Shown: positions 42,415 to 51,017 of the stretch, piece by piece
Layout of the letters: each line of letters opens with the position of its first letter
How positions within the stretch are numbered: the stretch's first letter is position 1
Source: Gemmiger sp. An87
Lineage (GTDB): Bacteria > Bacillota > Clostridia > Oscillospirales > Ruminococcaceae
NCBI RefSeq assembly: GCF_002159185.1
Contig: NZ_NFHD01000012.1
Location: forward strand, 1 to 64,000
DNA length: 64,000 nt
Reading direction: 5' to 3'
The notes under the pieces: generated by a model
Told to the model about the DNA's origin: nothing
Database searches by the model: none
The model's input: the letters and a program-made list of their open reading frames with translations, nothing else
Program-made: the position numbers and the translations under genes

Positions 42415-43251
42415 ATGGCGGAAACCTACAAACAATCCTTTAAACAGCATTACACAGACAATGTGGAGCTGTCCATCTTCAACTGCGGGCTGCAGTCCTG
42501 TGCGCCGTCCCATGCCTGGGGCCCCGGCGTGCGGGACCATTACCTGATTCATCTGGTGGTGAGCGGTCACGGCCAGTATACCATGAACGGCCGAAGCTTT
42601 ACTCTGGGCCCCGGAGATCTGTTTCTGGTCAAGCCCAATCAACTGGTGAGCTACTGCGCCGATGCCAACGATCCCTGGGAATACTACTGGGTAGGCTTCA
42701 ACGGCGCGTTTGCCAACAAGCTGGTGCAGCAGACCCCCTTCACCGATCAGTCCCCGGTGTATCACTGCGGGGAGTCGGAATCCCTGAAGCAGGCGCTGCG
42801 CTCCATTTACGATTGCCGTGGCCCGGAATCCCACCACGAAGCTGCCATGGTAGGCCATTTGTACCTGTTTTTGTCCTGCCTGATGAAGCAGGCCCATGAA
42901 TGCGACCCTCGGGTGAGCAACACCAGCTCCCAGTATGTACATGGAGCCATCAAGTACATCCAGTTCAACTATTCCCACGACATCAGCATCGACGACATTG
43001 CCAAAGCGGTGGGCGTGAGCCGCAGCCACCTGTATCGGGTATTTATGAGCAATGTGGGCCAGAGCCCCATCGATTACTTAACCAACTACCGCATCGGCGA
43101 GGCCTGCAATCTTCTGCGGGATTCCAAGCTTTCCATCGCCGAGATCGCCGTTTCCGTGGGCTTTTTTGACCAGTTCTATTTCTCCCGGGTCTTTAAAAAG
43201 ACCAAGGGCGTACCGCCCAGCCGCTATCTGAGCAGCATTGAAAAGCCTTGA
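42415..43251 (+). CDS. AraC family transcriptional regulator
   Basis: GGAGGTG at 42400-42406 sets the start at 42415, giving 278 residues. The N-terminal cupin domain includes RDHYLIHLVVSGHGQYTM and LGPGDLFLVKPNQ. The C-terminal helices carry IDDIAKAVGVSRSHLYRVF and IAEIAVSVGFFDQFYFSRVFKK. This type usually senses sugars. An extended -10 (TGC-TATACT) lies at 42278-42286. A membrane-anchored sugar-binding-like gene follows by 21 bases, which suggests a paired function. Confidence 0.92.
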   Translation: MAETYKQSFKQHYTDNVELSIFNCGLQSCAPSHAWGPGVRDHYLIHLVVSGHGQYTMNGRSFTLGPGDLFLVKPNQLVSYCADANDPWEYYWVGFNGAFANKLVQQTPFTDQSPVYHCGESESLKQALRSIYDCRGPESHHEAAMVGHLYLFLSCLMKQAHECDPRVSNTSSQYVHGAIKYIQFNYSHDISIDDIAKAVGVSRSHLYRVFMSNVGQSPIDYLTNYRIGEACNLLRDSKLSIAEIAVSVGFFDQFYFSRVFKKTKGVPPSRYLSSIEKP

Positions 43252-43272
43252 CCTCTTCCAGGAGACCTGCCA

Positions 43273-44268
43273 ATGAAACGAATCGCGCTTATTCTTGCCA
43301 AGCTGTTTGCCGTCTGCGCCGCTCTTGGGCTGTGCATCGTGCTGTATCTGTTCAGCGTGGGGTACTTTGACCCCCAGCCCACCATCGGTTACCTGCACTC
43401 TCCCAAGGAACTGCCCTATGTGGACCTGGATGCACTGGAGGACCGCTTTGCAGAAAACGGAGTCCGCTTTCTTTTGGGGGACGAATCCGCCGACTATGAG
43501 CCCGCCGCCCGGGAATTGATTGACCAGGGCGCACAGGTACTGATCGTGAGCGAGGATGAGGACATTCTGGACCCGGCGCTTCTGCGCCTTGCCCGCCGCC
43601 ACAACGTGCCGCTGGTGGTGGTCGGCCGCAGCCCTCAGCTGCAGGAGATGGAGGATTACGACAAGCTGTGGTATGTGGGCAGCAATCCCGCACTGGGCGG
43701 CGAGCTGCTGGGCGAAGAGATGGCCATGGGCTTCCGCAGCGGCGCCATTGCGGACGCAAACGGCGATCTGCTGCTGCAGTACAGCCTTTATCTGAGTGAC
43801 ATCGGCCCCTATCACCAGGCACTGAGCTACTATGCCCTGCAGGAGTGCGAGCATTACGGGGTATATTCCAACCTTCTGGAATACCTGGATGAGAACGACG
43901 ATCCTCTGCCCTTCACCGCCGAAGCGCTGGCGGGGCAGCAAAAGCCGGAACTGCTTTTGTGCACCACCGCCGAGGATGCCCGGTTCCTGTATGACCTGGC
44001 CGGGCAGCTGGGCTGGCTGGAGGGCGACGCGCCGGTGCGCATTGCCGCCGTGGCCGAAAATTCCGAACTGGCTCAGGCCCTGGTGGACGACGGCATTGCC
44101 ATGGCTGCTACATATTATGACATTGACCAGATTACTCAGGTGGCAGGGCAGCTGGCGCTGAATGCGCTGGACAGCCAGTTCGCAGGCCAGGGCCTGGAGC
44201 TGCAGCCCGACGAGACCGGCCGCTTCTTCATTCCCTTCGGCCTGGTCACCACCCTTGAAACCGAATAA
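43273..44268 (+). CDS. Membrane-anchored periplasmic-binding-type domain protein
   Basis: The 331-residue protein has one N-terminal hydrophobic helix (about 8-28, LAKLFAVCAALGLCIVLYLF) without a lipobox, then a region resembling LacI/galactose-binding type sugar-binding folds (PTIGYLHSPKELPYVDLDAL, ARELIDQGAQVLIVS, VPLVVVGR). No permease or ATPase gene accompanies it. It could be an external sugar-sensing domain held at the membrane, working with the AraC regulator encoded just upstream. There is no kinase or HTH domain, so how a signal would cross the membrane is unknown. Confidence 0.7.
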   Translation: MKRIALILAKLFAVCAALGLCIVLYLFSVGYFDPQPTIGYLHSPKELPYVDLDALEDRFAENGVRFLLGDESADYEPAARELIDQGAQVLIVSEDEDILDPALLRLARRHNVPLVVVGRSPQLQEMEDYDKLWYVGSNPALGGELLGEEMAMGFRSGAIADANGDLLLQYSLYLSDIGPYHQALSYYALQECEHYGVYSNLLEYLDENDDPLPFTAEALAGQQKPELLLCTTAEDARFLYDLAGQLGWLEGDAPVRIAAVAENSELAQALVDDGIAMAATYYDIDQITQVAGQLALNALDSQFAGQGLELQPDETGRFFIPFGLVTTLETE

Positions 44269-44283
44269 AAAAGGAGCGTTTTT

Positions 44284-45645
44284 GTGCCCATTCACAAGAA
44301 TTCCATCATTCCATTGACCATCGAGAGCCTTTCCAGCGACGGCAGCGGCGTGGCCCATTACGAAGGCAAGGCGGTATTTGTGCCCGCCACCGCTCCCGGT
44401 GATGTGCTGAACGCCCGCATCGTGAAGGACATGGGCCGCTATTCCTTCGCCATCGTGGAGGAGATGCTTCAGCCCTCTCCCGCCCACATCGAGCCGGACT
44501 GCCCGGTGTGCAAGCCCTGCGGCGGCTGCTGCTTCCGTCATCTGAACTACGAGACCGAGGCCCGGGCAAAGCAAAGCTTTGTGGAGGATGCCTTCCGGCG
44601 CATCGGCGGGCTGGATACCCCAGTGCTGCCCATTCTTCCCTCTCCGCTGGAGGAACGGTACCGCAACAAGGTCCAGTTCCCGGTGGGATTGGATGCGGAG
44701 GGCCATGTGATCGCCGGCTTCTACGCAGGCCGCACCCACCGCATTGTCCCCTGTGCCGACTGCAAGCTGCAGCCTTCTGAACTGAATCAGATCGCCGCAT
44801 TTGTATGCGAGTTTATGGAAGCCCACAGCATTGCCCCCTATCAGGAGGAAAAGCACATCGGCCTTGTGCGCCACATCTTTTTGCGCAAGGGCTGGCACAG
44901 CGGCGAGATCCTGGTCTGCCTGGTGGTCAACGGCCGCAAGCTGCCCCATGCCCAAGAGCTGTGCGCGGCGCTGACCGAACAGTTTCCCGCCATCCGCAGC
45001 ATCGTTCTGAATGTGAACCGTCAGAAAACCAACGTGATCACCGGTCTGGAGAATATTTCCCTGTACGGCCCCGGTTACATCGAAGATACCCTGTGCGGCG
45101 TGCCCGTGCGGCTGGGGCCGCTCTCCTTCTATCAGGTGAACACCCCTGCCGCCGAGCAGCTGTACGGTGTGGCCCGGCAGTTTGCCCAGCTGGAGCCCGG
45201 CGACACCCTGCTGGACCTTTACTGCGGCATGGGCACCATCGGGCTTTCCATGGCGGCGGACTGCAAGGAGCTGATTGGTGTGGAGATCATCCCCGAGGCG
45301 GTGGAGAGTGCCAAGCTCAATGCGGCCGCCATGGGCGTGGAAAACGCCCGCTTCTTCTGCGCCGACGCAGGCAAAGCTGCCGCAAAGCTGGCGGACGAGG
45401 GTCTGCGGCCGGATGTGGTCTGCCTGGACCCGCCCCGCAAGGGCTGTGATGAGGCGACCCTGAACGCGGTGATCGCCATGGGGCCCCGGCGCATCGTAAT
45501 GGTGAGCTGCAACCCGGCCACCGCCGCCCGGGACTGCCGGTATCTGGCCGACCGGGGCTATCGCCCGCTGCGGGCCCAGCCCGCGGACCTGTTCCCCCGC
45601 ACCAAGCATTGTGAGTGCGTGATCGAGCTGGTCCGGGAAAACTGA
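44284..45645 (+). CDS. rlmD: 23S rRNA (uracil-C5)-methyltransferase, RlmD/RumA family
   Basis: The 453-residue protein starts with GTG at 44284 after AAAAGGAG. It has an N-terminal TRAM domain (SLSSDGSGVAHYEGKAVFVP), a 4Fe-4S motif C-P-V-C-K-P-C-G-G-C near 75, LLDLYCGMGTIGLSMA for AdoMet, DPPRKGCDE and the catalytic VSCNPATAARD. It methylates C5 of a uridine in 23S rRNA; whether U1939 or U747 is modified cannot be told. It may be co-transcribed with the AraC/sugar-binding pair (15-base gap) and ends at a terminator. Confidence 0.93.
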   Translation: MPIHKNSIIPLTIESLSSDGSGVAHYEGKAVFVPATAPGDVLNARIVKDMGRYSFAIVEEMLQPSPAHIEPDCPVCKPCGGCCFRHLNYETEARAKQSFVEDAFRRIGGLDTPVLPILPSPLEERYRNKVQFPVGLDAEGHVIAGFYAGRTHRIVPCADCKLQPSELNQIAAFVCEFMEAHSIAPYQEEKHIGLVRHIFLRKGWHSGEILVCLVVNGRKLPHAQELCAALTEQFPAIRSIVLNVNRQKTNVITGLENISLYGPGYIEDTLCGVPVRLGPLSFYQVNTPAAEQLYGVARQFAQLEPGDTLLDLYCGMGTIGLSMAADCKELIGVEIIPEAVESAKLNAAAMGVENARFFCADAGKAAAKLADEGLRPDVVCLDPPRKGCDEATLNAVIAMGPRRIVMVSCNPATAARDCRYLADRGYRPLRAQPADLFPRTKHCECVIELVREN

Positions 45646-45669
45646 TTTTTTCAATCGTAAGACGAAACA

Positions 45670-45707
45670 AAAAGGCACACAGCCGGGTAACGGGCTGCGT
45701 GCCTTTT
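45670..45707. terminator. Bidirectional terminator between rlmD and copA
   Basis: AAAAGGCAC/GTGCCTTTT with inner CAGCC/GGCTG; A and T tracts on both sides. Confidence 0.85.
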
Positions 45708-45723
45708 CTGTTTGCTCTGCGGC

Positions 45724-45930
45724 TTATTCGATGCCGGTCACTTCATAGCCTGCCTCAGTCACGGCGGCGGCCAGGGTCTCGTTGGGCACATCGGCACTCA
45801 GGGTCACCCGGGCGCACTTGCCTTCCAGGTCGGCCACGGCCTGAACGCCCTCGATGGCATTCAGGGCCTTTTCCACGTGGGCGGTGCAGTGGTGGCACAT
45901 CATGCCCTCAATGTGAATCGTCTTTTCCAT
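45724..45930 (-). CDS. Possible free CopZ-like copper chaperone from an internal in-frame start
   Basis: Inside copA, AAAGGAG (45939-45945) lies eight bases before an ATG at 45930. Translation from there gives a 68-residue CopZ-like protein beginning MEKTIHIEGMMCHHC. The frame continues from copA without a stop, so the cell could make both the fused domain and a free chaperone. The internal start is seen directly; its use is inferred. Confidence 0.5.
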   Translation of the reverse strand: MEKTIHIEGMMCHHCTAHVEKALNAIEGVQAVADLEGKCARVTLSADVPNETLAAAVTEAGYEVTGIE

Positions 45931-48276
45931 GTGTAAAACTCCTTTCGGCGGCTGTGCCGCGGGAATATGAGGGGTTGCCTCCTCACTGGGCAGGGCGGCG
46001 GATTCCGCCCGGCTTGCTTTGAAGAAGTTGAGCCGCAGCGCGTTGGATACCACACACACGCTGGAAAGGCTCATGGCGGCGGCCCCGATCATGGGGTTCA
46101 GCACCAGACCAAGGCTGTAGAACACACCGGCCGCCACCGGAATGCCGATGCTGTTGTAGAAGAAGGCCCAGAACAGGTTCTCCCGAATGGTACGAATGGT
46201 AGCCCGGGACAGCCGCAGCGCGTTCACCAGGTCCCACAGGTCGCTCTTCATCAGCACCACGTCAGCGCTGTCAATGGCCACGTCGGTGCCCGCACCAATA
46301 GCGATGCCCACATCTGCACGGGCAAGGGCCGGGGCGTCGTTCACACCGTCGCCCACCATGGCCACCCGACGGCCCTGGGACTGCAACGCCCGCACCTGGG
46401 CTTCCTTGTCCTGGGGCAGCACCTCGGCCACCACCTGCTCAATGCCCAGGCGGCTCTGGATGGCCGCGGCCGTGCGGGCATTGTCGCCGGTGAGCATAAC
46501 CACGCTCAGGCCCATGGCCTTCAGCTGACGGATGGCCGCCGCGCTGGTGGGCTTGATGGGGTCTGCCGCCGCCACGATGCCCAGCAGCCGTTTGCCGCTG
46601 GCAAAGAACAGCGGGGTCTTTCCCTGCCGGGCCAGCTCCTCGGCCCTCTTTTCCGCATCGCCCATCTCCACGCCGGACTCCTGCATCAGCCGGGCATTGC
46701 CCGCCAGATATTCCACGCCGCCCAGGGTAGCCTGCAGACCCCGGCCGGGCAGCGCCTCAAACCGCTCCGGACTGGGCAGCTCGGCACCCTCCGCCGCACT
46801 CAAAATCGCCTCGGCCAGTGGGTGCTCGCTGGGCTTTTCCAGGCTGGCGGCCAGGCCCAGCAGCTCGCCCTCGCTCTGGCCCGCCAGCGGGATCAGATCG
46901 GTGAGCACGGGCTTGCCTGCGGTGATGGTGCCGGTCTTGTCCAGCACCACGGTGTCGATCTTATGGGCGTTTTCCAGCGCCTCGGCATTTTTATAAAGGA
47001 TGTTCAGCCGGGCACCCTTGCCGGTGCCTACCATAATGGCCACCGGGGTGGCCAGGCCCAGCGCACAGGGACAGCTGATGACCAGCACCGAAATGGCCCG
47101 TGCCAGCGCAAACTCCAGTCCCTGGCCCAACAGCATCCAGACCACAAAGGCCAGCAAAGCGATGCCCATGACCACCGGCACGAAAACGCCGCTGACCCGG
47201 TCGGCCAGCTTGGCGATGGGTGCCTTGGTGGCGGCGGCATCCTGTACCAGGGCAATAATCTGGGCAAGTGTGGTATCCTCGCCCACCTTTTGAGCCTGGA
47301 AGGTAAAGCTTCCCGCCTTGTTCAGCGAGGCGGCGATGACCTTGTCGCCGGGTCCTTTCTCCACCGGGATGCTCTCGCCGGTGACGGCGGCCTCGTCCAC
47401 ACTGGACAGGCCGGTCAGCACTACGCCATCCACCGGGATGCGCATGCCGGGCTTGATGACCACGGTATCACCCACAGCCACCTCAGCCGCCGGGATCTCC
47501 ACCTCCTGTCCCTGCCGCAGTACCAGCGCGGTCTTGGGGGCAAGGTCCATCAGTGCCCGGATGGAGGCACTGGTGCGCCCCTTGGCCCGCGCCTCCAGAT
47601 ATTTGCCCAGGGTGATCAGGGTGAGAATCGTTCCGGCGGACTCAAAATACAGGTCCATCCGGTAGCGGTCCACCAGAGCCAGGTCTCCGATGCCCAAGCC
47701 CCAGCCGATGCGGTACAGAGCGAACACGCCATAGATCACCGCCGCGCCGCTGCCCAGGGCAATCAGGCTGTCCATGTTGGGCGAGCGGTGCCACAGGCTT
47801 TTCAGGCCCACCTGATAAAATTTTCGGTTTAAATAAAGGATGGGCAGCACCAGCAGCAGCTGGGTCAGCGCAAAGGGCACCGCACCCGCCTGCCCGTGCA
47901 TCCAGGCAGGCAGCGGCAGGCCCATCATGTGGCCCATGGACACGTACATCAGCGGTACTAAAAATACCAGTGAAGCAATGAGCCGGTGCTTCATTCCGGC
48001 CAGTTCGGCGGCCACCGGGTCTTCTTCGGTTGTCTGCTGCCCGGCCGTCTTTGCAGCCGCCGGGGCATTTGCCGGGCTTGCGCCGTAGCCTGCCTGCTCC
48101 ACCGCCTTGCAGATGCCCGCGGCATCCAGCGCGGTCTCGTCGTACTCCACCTGCATGGAATTGGCCAGCAGGTTCACCTGGGCGCTTTTCACGCCAGGCA
48201 GCTTGTTCACCGCCCGCTCCACTGCTGCAGAGCAGGCCGCGCAGCTCATGCCGGTCACGTTATACTTTTCCTTCAC
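45724..48276 (-). CDS. copA: Copper-exporting P1B-type ATPase with N- and C-terminal metal-binding domains
   Basis: The likely start is GTG at 48276 (VKEKYNVTG). The N-terminal HMA domain has GMSCAACSAAVERA. Eight membrane helices include the metal motif SCPCALGLATP. The cytosolic loop has DKTGTIT (phosphorylated Asp), SEHPLAEAI and GDGVNDAPALARADVGIAIG. The ATPase proper ends near LRLNFFKASRA. A linker of about 30 residues then leads to a second HMA domain with GMMCHHCTAHVEKAL, resembling the chaperone CopZ. CopA pumps Cu+ out of the cell. The C-terminal domain has its own ribosome site and ATG, described separately. Confidence 0.93.
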   Translation of the reverse strand: MKEKYNVTGMSCAACSAAVERAVNKLPGVKSAQVNLLANSMQVEYDETALDAAGICKAVEQAGYGASPANAPAAAKTAGQQTTEEDPVAAELAGMKHRLIASLVFLVPLMYVSMGHMMGLPLPAWMHGQAGAVPFALTQLLLVLPILYLNRKFYQVGLKSLWHRSPNMDSLIALGSGAAVIYGVFALYRIGWGLGIGDLALVDRYRMDLYFESAGTILTLITLGKYLEARAKGRTSASIRALMDLAPKTALVLRQGQEVEIPAAEVAVGDTVVIKPGMRIPVDGVVLTGLSSVDEAAVTGESIPVEKGPGDKVIAASLNKAGSFTFQAQKVGEDTTLAQIIALVQDAAATKAPIAKLADRVSGVFVPVVMGIALLAFVVWMLLGQGLEFALARAISVLVISCPCALGLATPVAIMVGTGKGARLNILYKNAEALENAHKIDTVVLDKTGTITAGKPVLTDLIPLAGQSEGELLGLAASLEKPSEHPLAEAILSAAEGAELPSPERFEALPGRGLQATLGGVEYLAGNARLMQESGVEMGDAEKRAEELARQGKTPLFFASGKRLLGIVAAADPIKPTSAAAIRQLKAMGLSVVMLTGDNARTAAAIQSRLGIEQVVAEVLPQDKEAQVRALQSQGRRVAMVGDGVNDAPALARADVGIAIGAGTDVAIDSADVVLMKSDLWDLVNALRLSRATIRTIRENLFWAFFYNSIGIPVAAGVFYSLGLVLNPMIGAAAMSLSSVCVVSNALRLNFFKASRAESAALPSEEATPHIPAAQPPKGVLHMEKTIHIEGMMCHHCTAHVEKALNAIEGVQAVADLEGKCARVTLSADVPNETLAAAVTEAGYEVTGIE

Positions 48277-48313
48277 AGAGCTTCCCCCCACTTCTTGAAT
48301 GGATTCCGGTTCT

Positions 48314-48343
48314 ATTATAGCGCCTTCTTCGCTTCTTACACAA
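48314..48343 (-). promoter_or_regulatory. Promoter of copA
   Basis: TTGTGT (48338-48343) is 18 bp from TATAAT (48314-48319) on the minus strand; it overlaps the end of the XRE regulator gene. No CopY or CsoR box is recognised. Confidence 0.6.
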
Positions 48344-49487
48344 TGGAAGTGCAGTTTGAATCACACTCTGTTTTTTCAACTCTGATTCCAGTTATGCAGG
48401 AGTTTTCCTCCACGCGGGCGGTCTGTACCGCCTGCTCCAACCGTTCTACCGCTCGCCGCCAGGCCGGTTGTTCGGTAAGCTGGGCGGGCAGATTCGCTTC
48501 GGTGAGCATCTGCAGCGCATTCTTCATCAAAAATGCTCTGCTCACACCCCCATTACAGGCCGGGCAGCTGCCGCTGCAGTCCCCCTCAGGGTACCGGATA
48601 CTGTCGGCCACAAACCGCTCGGTCTCCCGCTGGGCCTCTTCCCACCGGCCAAGGCCTGCATACAGCTCTATCCGGCGCAGCGAAGCCACCCGTCCGATGC
48701 CCTGCCCGCCCTCCGGGTCCGGGAATTGCTCGATCAGCCGGTCGATCCGGTCCAGCAGCTCCAACTGCTTTTGTTCGTCGCCCCGCTGTTTGGCAATGTT
48801 GGCAAGCCCCAGCAGGCTGAGTTGGGCATTGTGCAGATGAACGGAAAGGTTCGCGGTCTCCAGCTGTTCGGCCTCGTCCAGCTTGCCCTGCCGCAGCAGG
48901 ATGGAGGCCCGCATGTTCTGCGCATCCTGATTGCAGCCGGGCAACCGGTCCAGCGTTGCCATAGCATCATCCAGCCGGTCCTCCAGCACATACAATCCTG
49001 CCAGTGACAGCAGCGCCGCCCGCTGGCTCTCTTCGTCTGCAAGCTCACAGGCCCGCTCCATCAGCTGGATGGCCCGGCGTAGCTGCCTGCTGGCCTGCCC
49101 CTCCTGGCCGCTCACCGCCAGATATTTGGCATACAGCCCGCCGCAGCGAAACGCCAGATACAGATCGCCGGGATATTCCCGCAGCCGTCCCTCGCAGAAA
49201 TCCCAGGCCTTCTGCCATTTGCCCGCCTGGAACATGCACTCGGCGGTCTCGCCCAGCGCGTCCACCTCCTGCTCGGTAAGCTGGGGCTTGAAGTCCAGCA
49301 GCTCGTCCGGCGTGCAGTCCAGCGCACGAGCCAGCGGGCAGAGCAGCGCCACATCCGGCAGGGCGCTGGCGGTCTCCCATTTGCTCACCGCCGCGCTGCT
49401 CACCCCCACCAGCTGTGCCAGCTGCTCCTGGGTCATGCCCTTGGCCCGGCGTTTTGCCTGAATCACCTTTCCCATGTTCTGTTCCAT
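48336..49487 (-). CDS. XRE family regulator with C-terminal TPR-like repeats
   Basis: In this 383-residue protein the N-terminal helix-turn-helix (about 5-60) has MTQEQLAQLVGVSSAAVSKWE. The rest is alpha-helical with TPR-like repeats (CMFQAGKWQKAWDFCEGRL, RAALLSLAGLYVLEDRLDD, AQLSLLGLANIAKQRGDEQ). A cluster near 290-305 has two Cys (GDCSGSCPAC), which may bind metal. TPR-containing XRE regulators often sense peptides. It lies upstream of copA on the same strand, but the copA promoter sits at its end, so a regulatory link is unproven. Confidence 0.88.
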   Translation of the reverse strand: MEQNMGKVIQAKRRAKGMTQEQLAQLVGVSSAAVSKWETASALPDVALLCPLARALDCTPDELLDFKPQLTEQEVDALGETAECMFQAGKWQKAWDFCEGRLREYPGDLYLAFRCGGLYAKYLAVSGQEGQASRQLRRAIQLMERACELADEESQRAALLSLAGLYVLEDRLDDAMATLDRLPGCNQDAQNMRASILLRQGKLDEAEQLETANLSVHLHNAQLSLLGLANIAKQRGDEQKQLELLDRIDRLIEQFPDPEGGQGIGRVASLRRIELYAGLGRWEEAQRETERFVADSIRYPEGDCSGSCPACNGGVSRAFLMKNALQMLTEANLPAQLTEQPAWRRAVERLEQAVQTARVEENSCITGIRVEKTECDSNCTSIV

Positions 49488-49644
49488 TTTCTTCGCCCCT
49501 TTCCCGGCTTTGGCCGCTCATCGATTGTCGTTTGTTCTGATTTTATGCTACCACGGTTTCCGCTTCGGCACAATGGAGCCATTTTCCGAACAGCAGTTGA
49601 AAAAGAGGAGCAAAATTCCATATTTCATTGAAAAATCCGTGCAG

Positions 49645-49676
49645 AAAAGGCACAGGGCAAATCCCCTGTGCCTTTT
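49645..49676. terminator. Bidirectional terminator after prfB
   Basis: AAAAGGCACAGGG pairs with CCCTGTGCCTTTT, flanked by A and T. Confidence 0.9.
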
Positions 49677-49709
49677 GTCGATTGGTATGGATGCCGGTGG
49701 GTGGGACGA

Positions 49710-50831
49710 TTATACGTCCTGCAGCTCGCCCCGGCTGGCAGCCTTCAGATAGGCATTGATGAAGCCGTCCAGATCGCCGTCCATCACAGCCTGCACGTTG
49801 CCGCTCTCGTAACCGGTGCGGTGGTCCTTAACCATGGTGTAGGGCATGAACACGTAGCTGCGGATCTGGTGGCCCCAGGCAATCTCCTTCTGAACGCCCT
49901 TGATGTCGCTGATCTTATCCAGGTGCTCCTGCTCCTTGATCTGATACAGCTTGGAAGCCAGCATCTTCATGGCGGTGTCGCGGTTCTGGAACTGGCTGCG
50001 TTCGGTCTGGCAGCTCACCACGATGCCGGTGGGCTTATGAATCAGACGAACCGCAGAAGAGGTCTTGTTGATGTGCTGACCGCCGGCGCCGGAGGAACGG
50101 AACACCTGCATCTCAATATCCTCGGGGCGGATGTCCACCTGGATGCTGTCGTCCATCTCAGGCATGACCTCCAGAGAGGCAAAGCTGGTCTGGCGGCGGC
50201 TCTGGCTGTCGAAGGGAGACACACGCACCAGACGGTGCACGCCGTTCTCGCTCTTCAGCATACCGTAGGCGTTGGGGCCCTCCACCAGGATGGAAGCACT
50301 CTTCAGACCGGCCTCGTCGCCGTCCTGATAGTCCAGAGTGGAAACCTTGTAGCCGTGGGCCACACCCCAGCGGTTGTACATACGGAACAGCATATCGGCC
50401 CAGTCCTGAGCCTCGGTGCCGCCGGTGCCCGCATGGAAGGTAAGGATGGCGTTGTTTTTATCGTACTCACCGCTGAGCAGGGTGATCATCTGCAGCTCGT
50501 CCACCGCATGAGCCACCGCCTCCACGGCGCTCTCGGCCTCGGGAATCAGATCCGGGTCGTTCTCTTCCTCGCACAGCAGCAGCATGGTCTCGGCATCGTC
50601 GTACAGGCTCTTCAGCTTGGTGTAGCGCTCCAGTTTGCCCTTCAGCGAGCTCATCTCGGCAAACACCTTCTGGCTGGCCTCGGCGTCATCGTAAAAGCCG
50701 GGCATGGTCATCTTGTGCTCCAGCTCGGCCACCCGCTTCTCGCTGGCGGCGATGGCCAGGGCATCGCCCAGCTCGTCCACCGCATTCTTGTGGCCGCCCA
50801 TCTGCATTTTCAATTCGTCGATCGTGATCAT
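49710..50831 (-). CDS. prfB: Peptide chain release factor 2
   Basis: The 373-residue class-I release factor has the RF2 recognition tripeptide SPF (VRVSPFDSQSRRQ) and the catalytic GGQ (RSSGAGGQHINKTSS). The reading frame is continuous from MITIDELKMQMGG; the in-frame UGA and +1 frameshift site that autoregulate RF2 in most bacteria are absent. It releases proteins at UGA and UAA. A terminator follows. Confidence 0.95.
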   Translation of the reverse strand: MITIDELKMQMGGHKNAVDELGDALAIAASEKRVAELEHKMTMPGFYDDAEASQKVFAEMSSLKGKLERYTKLKSLYDDAETMLLLCEEENDPDLIPEAESAVEAVAHAVDELQMITLLSGEYDKNNAILTFHAGTGGTEAQDWADMLFRMYNRWGVAHGYKVSTLDYQDGDEAGLKSASILVEGPNAYGMLKSENGVHRLVRVSPFDSQSRRQTSFASLEVMPEMDDSIQVDIRPEDIEMQVFRSSGAGGQHINKTSSAVRLIHKPTGIVVSCQTERSQFQNRDTAMKMLASKLYQIKEQEHLDKISDIKGVQKEIAWGHQIRSYVFMPYTMVKDHRTGYESGNVQAVMDGDLDGFINAYLKAASRGELQDV

Positions 50832-50947
50832 ATGGGAAAACCTTTCTGTTATAGAATATACATTAATACAAACTTATACAGCTATCAGCATACCAAAAAA
50901 TTTTATCAAAAGCAAGGGGGAAGCCACTTCCCCGCGGGATTTTTGTT

Positions 50948-50976
50948 TTGCAATTTCCGGCGTTTTGCGTTAAAAT
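50948..50976 (+). promoter_or_regulatory. Promoter of the zinc-ribbon membrane protein
   Basis: TTGCAA (50948-50953) is 17 bp from TAAAAT (50971-50976), 42 bases before the ATG. Confidence 0.7.
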
Positions 50977-51017
50977 GTGTTTACATGTATTTTTCCCCAC
51001 CTGGGAGGTTTATTTAT

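Noticed and set aside
43078-45678. 866-codon minus-strand ORF
   Set aside because: Shadow of the sugar-binding protein and rlmD genes.
49668-51017. N-terminal extension of the zinc-ribbon protein by 450 codons
   Set aside because: It runs antisense through prfB; promoter and ribosome site place the start at 51018.
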